A stretch of 64,000 bases of DNA from Zoroaster sp. YZ-2022 (lineage: Eukaryota > Echinodermata > Asteroidea > Forcipulatida > Zoroasteridae): positions 5,652,471 to 5,716,470 of the forward strand of contig CM055827.1 in the NCBI GenBank assembly GCA_029582265.1. Direction: 5' to 3'. Numbering within the stretch: position 1 is the first letter of the stretch; each line of letters starts with the position of its first letter. The position numbers and the translations under genes are program-made. Under the pieces are notes generated by a model. The model saw only the letters and a program-made list of their open reading frames with translations. It was not told the origin of the DNA and ran no database searches. Shown piece by piece: positions 63,850 to 64,000 of the stretch.

Positions 63850-64000
63850 TCATAGTATTAGCCAGAGGGGTGTCTTGGTGTCTTGTGGACACCCCGTTTC
63901 CATTCTGGACATCCCCGTTTCCATTCTGGACACCCCCGTTTCCATTCTGGACACCCCGTTTCCGTTCTGGACACCCTGTTTCCGTTCTGGACACCCCGTT
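63850..64000 (-). mobile_element. CAAGGTGTTAGCC-type element with 20-22-bp array, cut by window end
   Basis: CATAGTATTAGCCAGAGGGG matches the right end of 28684-28862 inverted. GTTTCCATTCTGGACACCCC is then repeated at least six times up to position 64000. Confidence 0.78.

Larger units (their letters stand above)
60617..64000 (+). other. PIP5K1 intron 9, open at window end
   Basis: Occupied by the 2.7-kb element and two hAT-like pieces. No kinase exon found on the + strand. Confidence 0.8.

Overview
This is eukaryotic, AT-rich, intron-dominated DNA. One protein-coding gene is visible: the first part of a type I phosphatidylinositol-4-phosphate 5-kinase (PIP5K1), on the + strand. Nine exons lie between 9286 and 60616, and the reading frame stays open across all eight introns in between. 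The last visible exon stops inside the kinase domain, so the 3' exons lie beyond position 64000. Total coding sequence is about 1.25 kb in 51 kb of gene. The mix of repeats (abundant ACATGT runs, tRNA-headed SINEs with (ATT)n tails, very many short TIR elements) suggests a marine invertebrate, probably a deuterostome such as an echinoderm. The sequence alone does not settle the species.

Layout. 1-9285 is 5' flank or an upstream intron: a 58-copy 44-bp minisatellite (560-3108) and a series of short transposons. 9286-10667 holds exons 1 and 2. 10668-29807 is a 19-kb intron with hAT, PIF/Harbinger-like and TTAA-flanked elements; it includes a decayed Harbinger (24124-25174) that keeps pieces of both its genes. 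Exons 3 and 4 are at 29808-29938 and 32430-32547. 32548-53441 is a 21-kb intron containing a 4.8-kb TIR element (43781-48568) that split a SINE. Exons 5 to 9 lie at 53442-60616, separated by shorter introns also packed with repeats. 60617-64000 is intron sequence, mostly a 2.7-kb element (60635-63352).

Most of the non-coding sequence can be sorted into repeat families by terminal inverted repeats (TIRs) and target-site duplications (TSDs) read directly from the sequence. The names are mine. PB-1 (TTAA + CCCTAACC), PB-2 (TTAA + AGGGACAATATC), PB-3 (TTAA + CCAGTTCGC) and PB-4 (TTAA + CCCTCCTA) are TTAA-flanked. CG6 (CAGG...CCTG) has 6-bp duplications. Three hAT-like groups have 8-bp duplications: TAGGGGTG, TAAGCTTGGGCGATA and CAAGGTGTTAGCC ends. 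There are two TAA-flanked Harbinger-type groups, a GGGCCCAATTTCA group, TA-flanked elements, and four SINE groups. Several families have independently grown internal tandem arrays. Nested insertions give a partial relative chronology and in two cases an empty site.

No second intact gene, tRNA gene, rRNA, CRISPR array or operon-like structure was found. The most distinctive features are the 4.8-kb element with subterminal TCTGCCGA motifs, the 2.7-kb element with 193-bp-spaced palindromes, and the stepwise growth of a minisatellite inside one transposon family.
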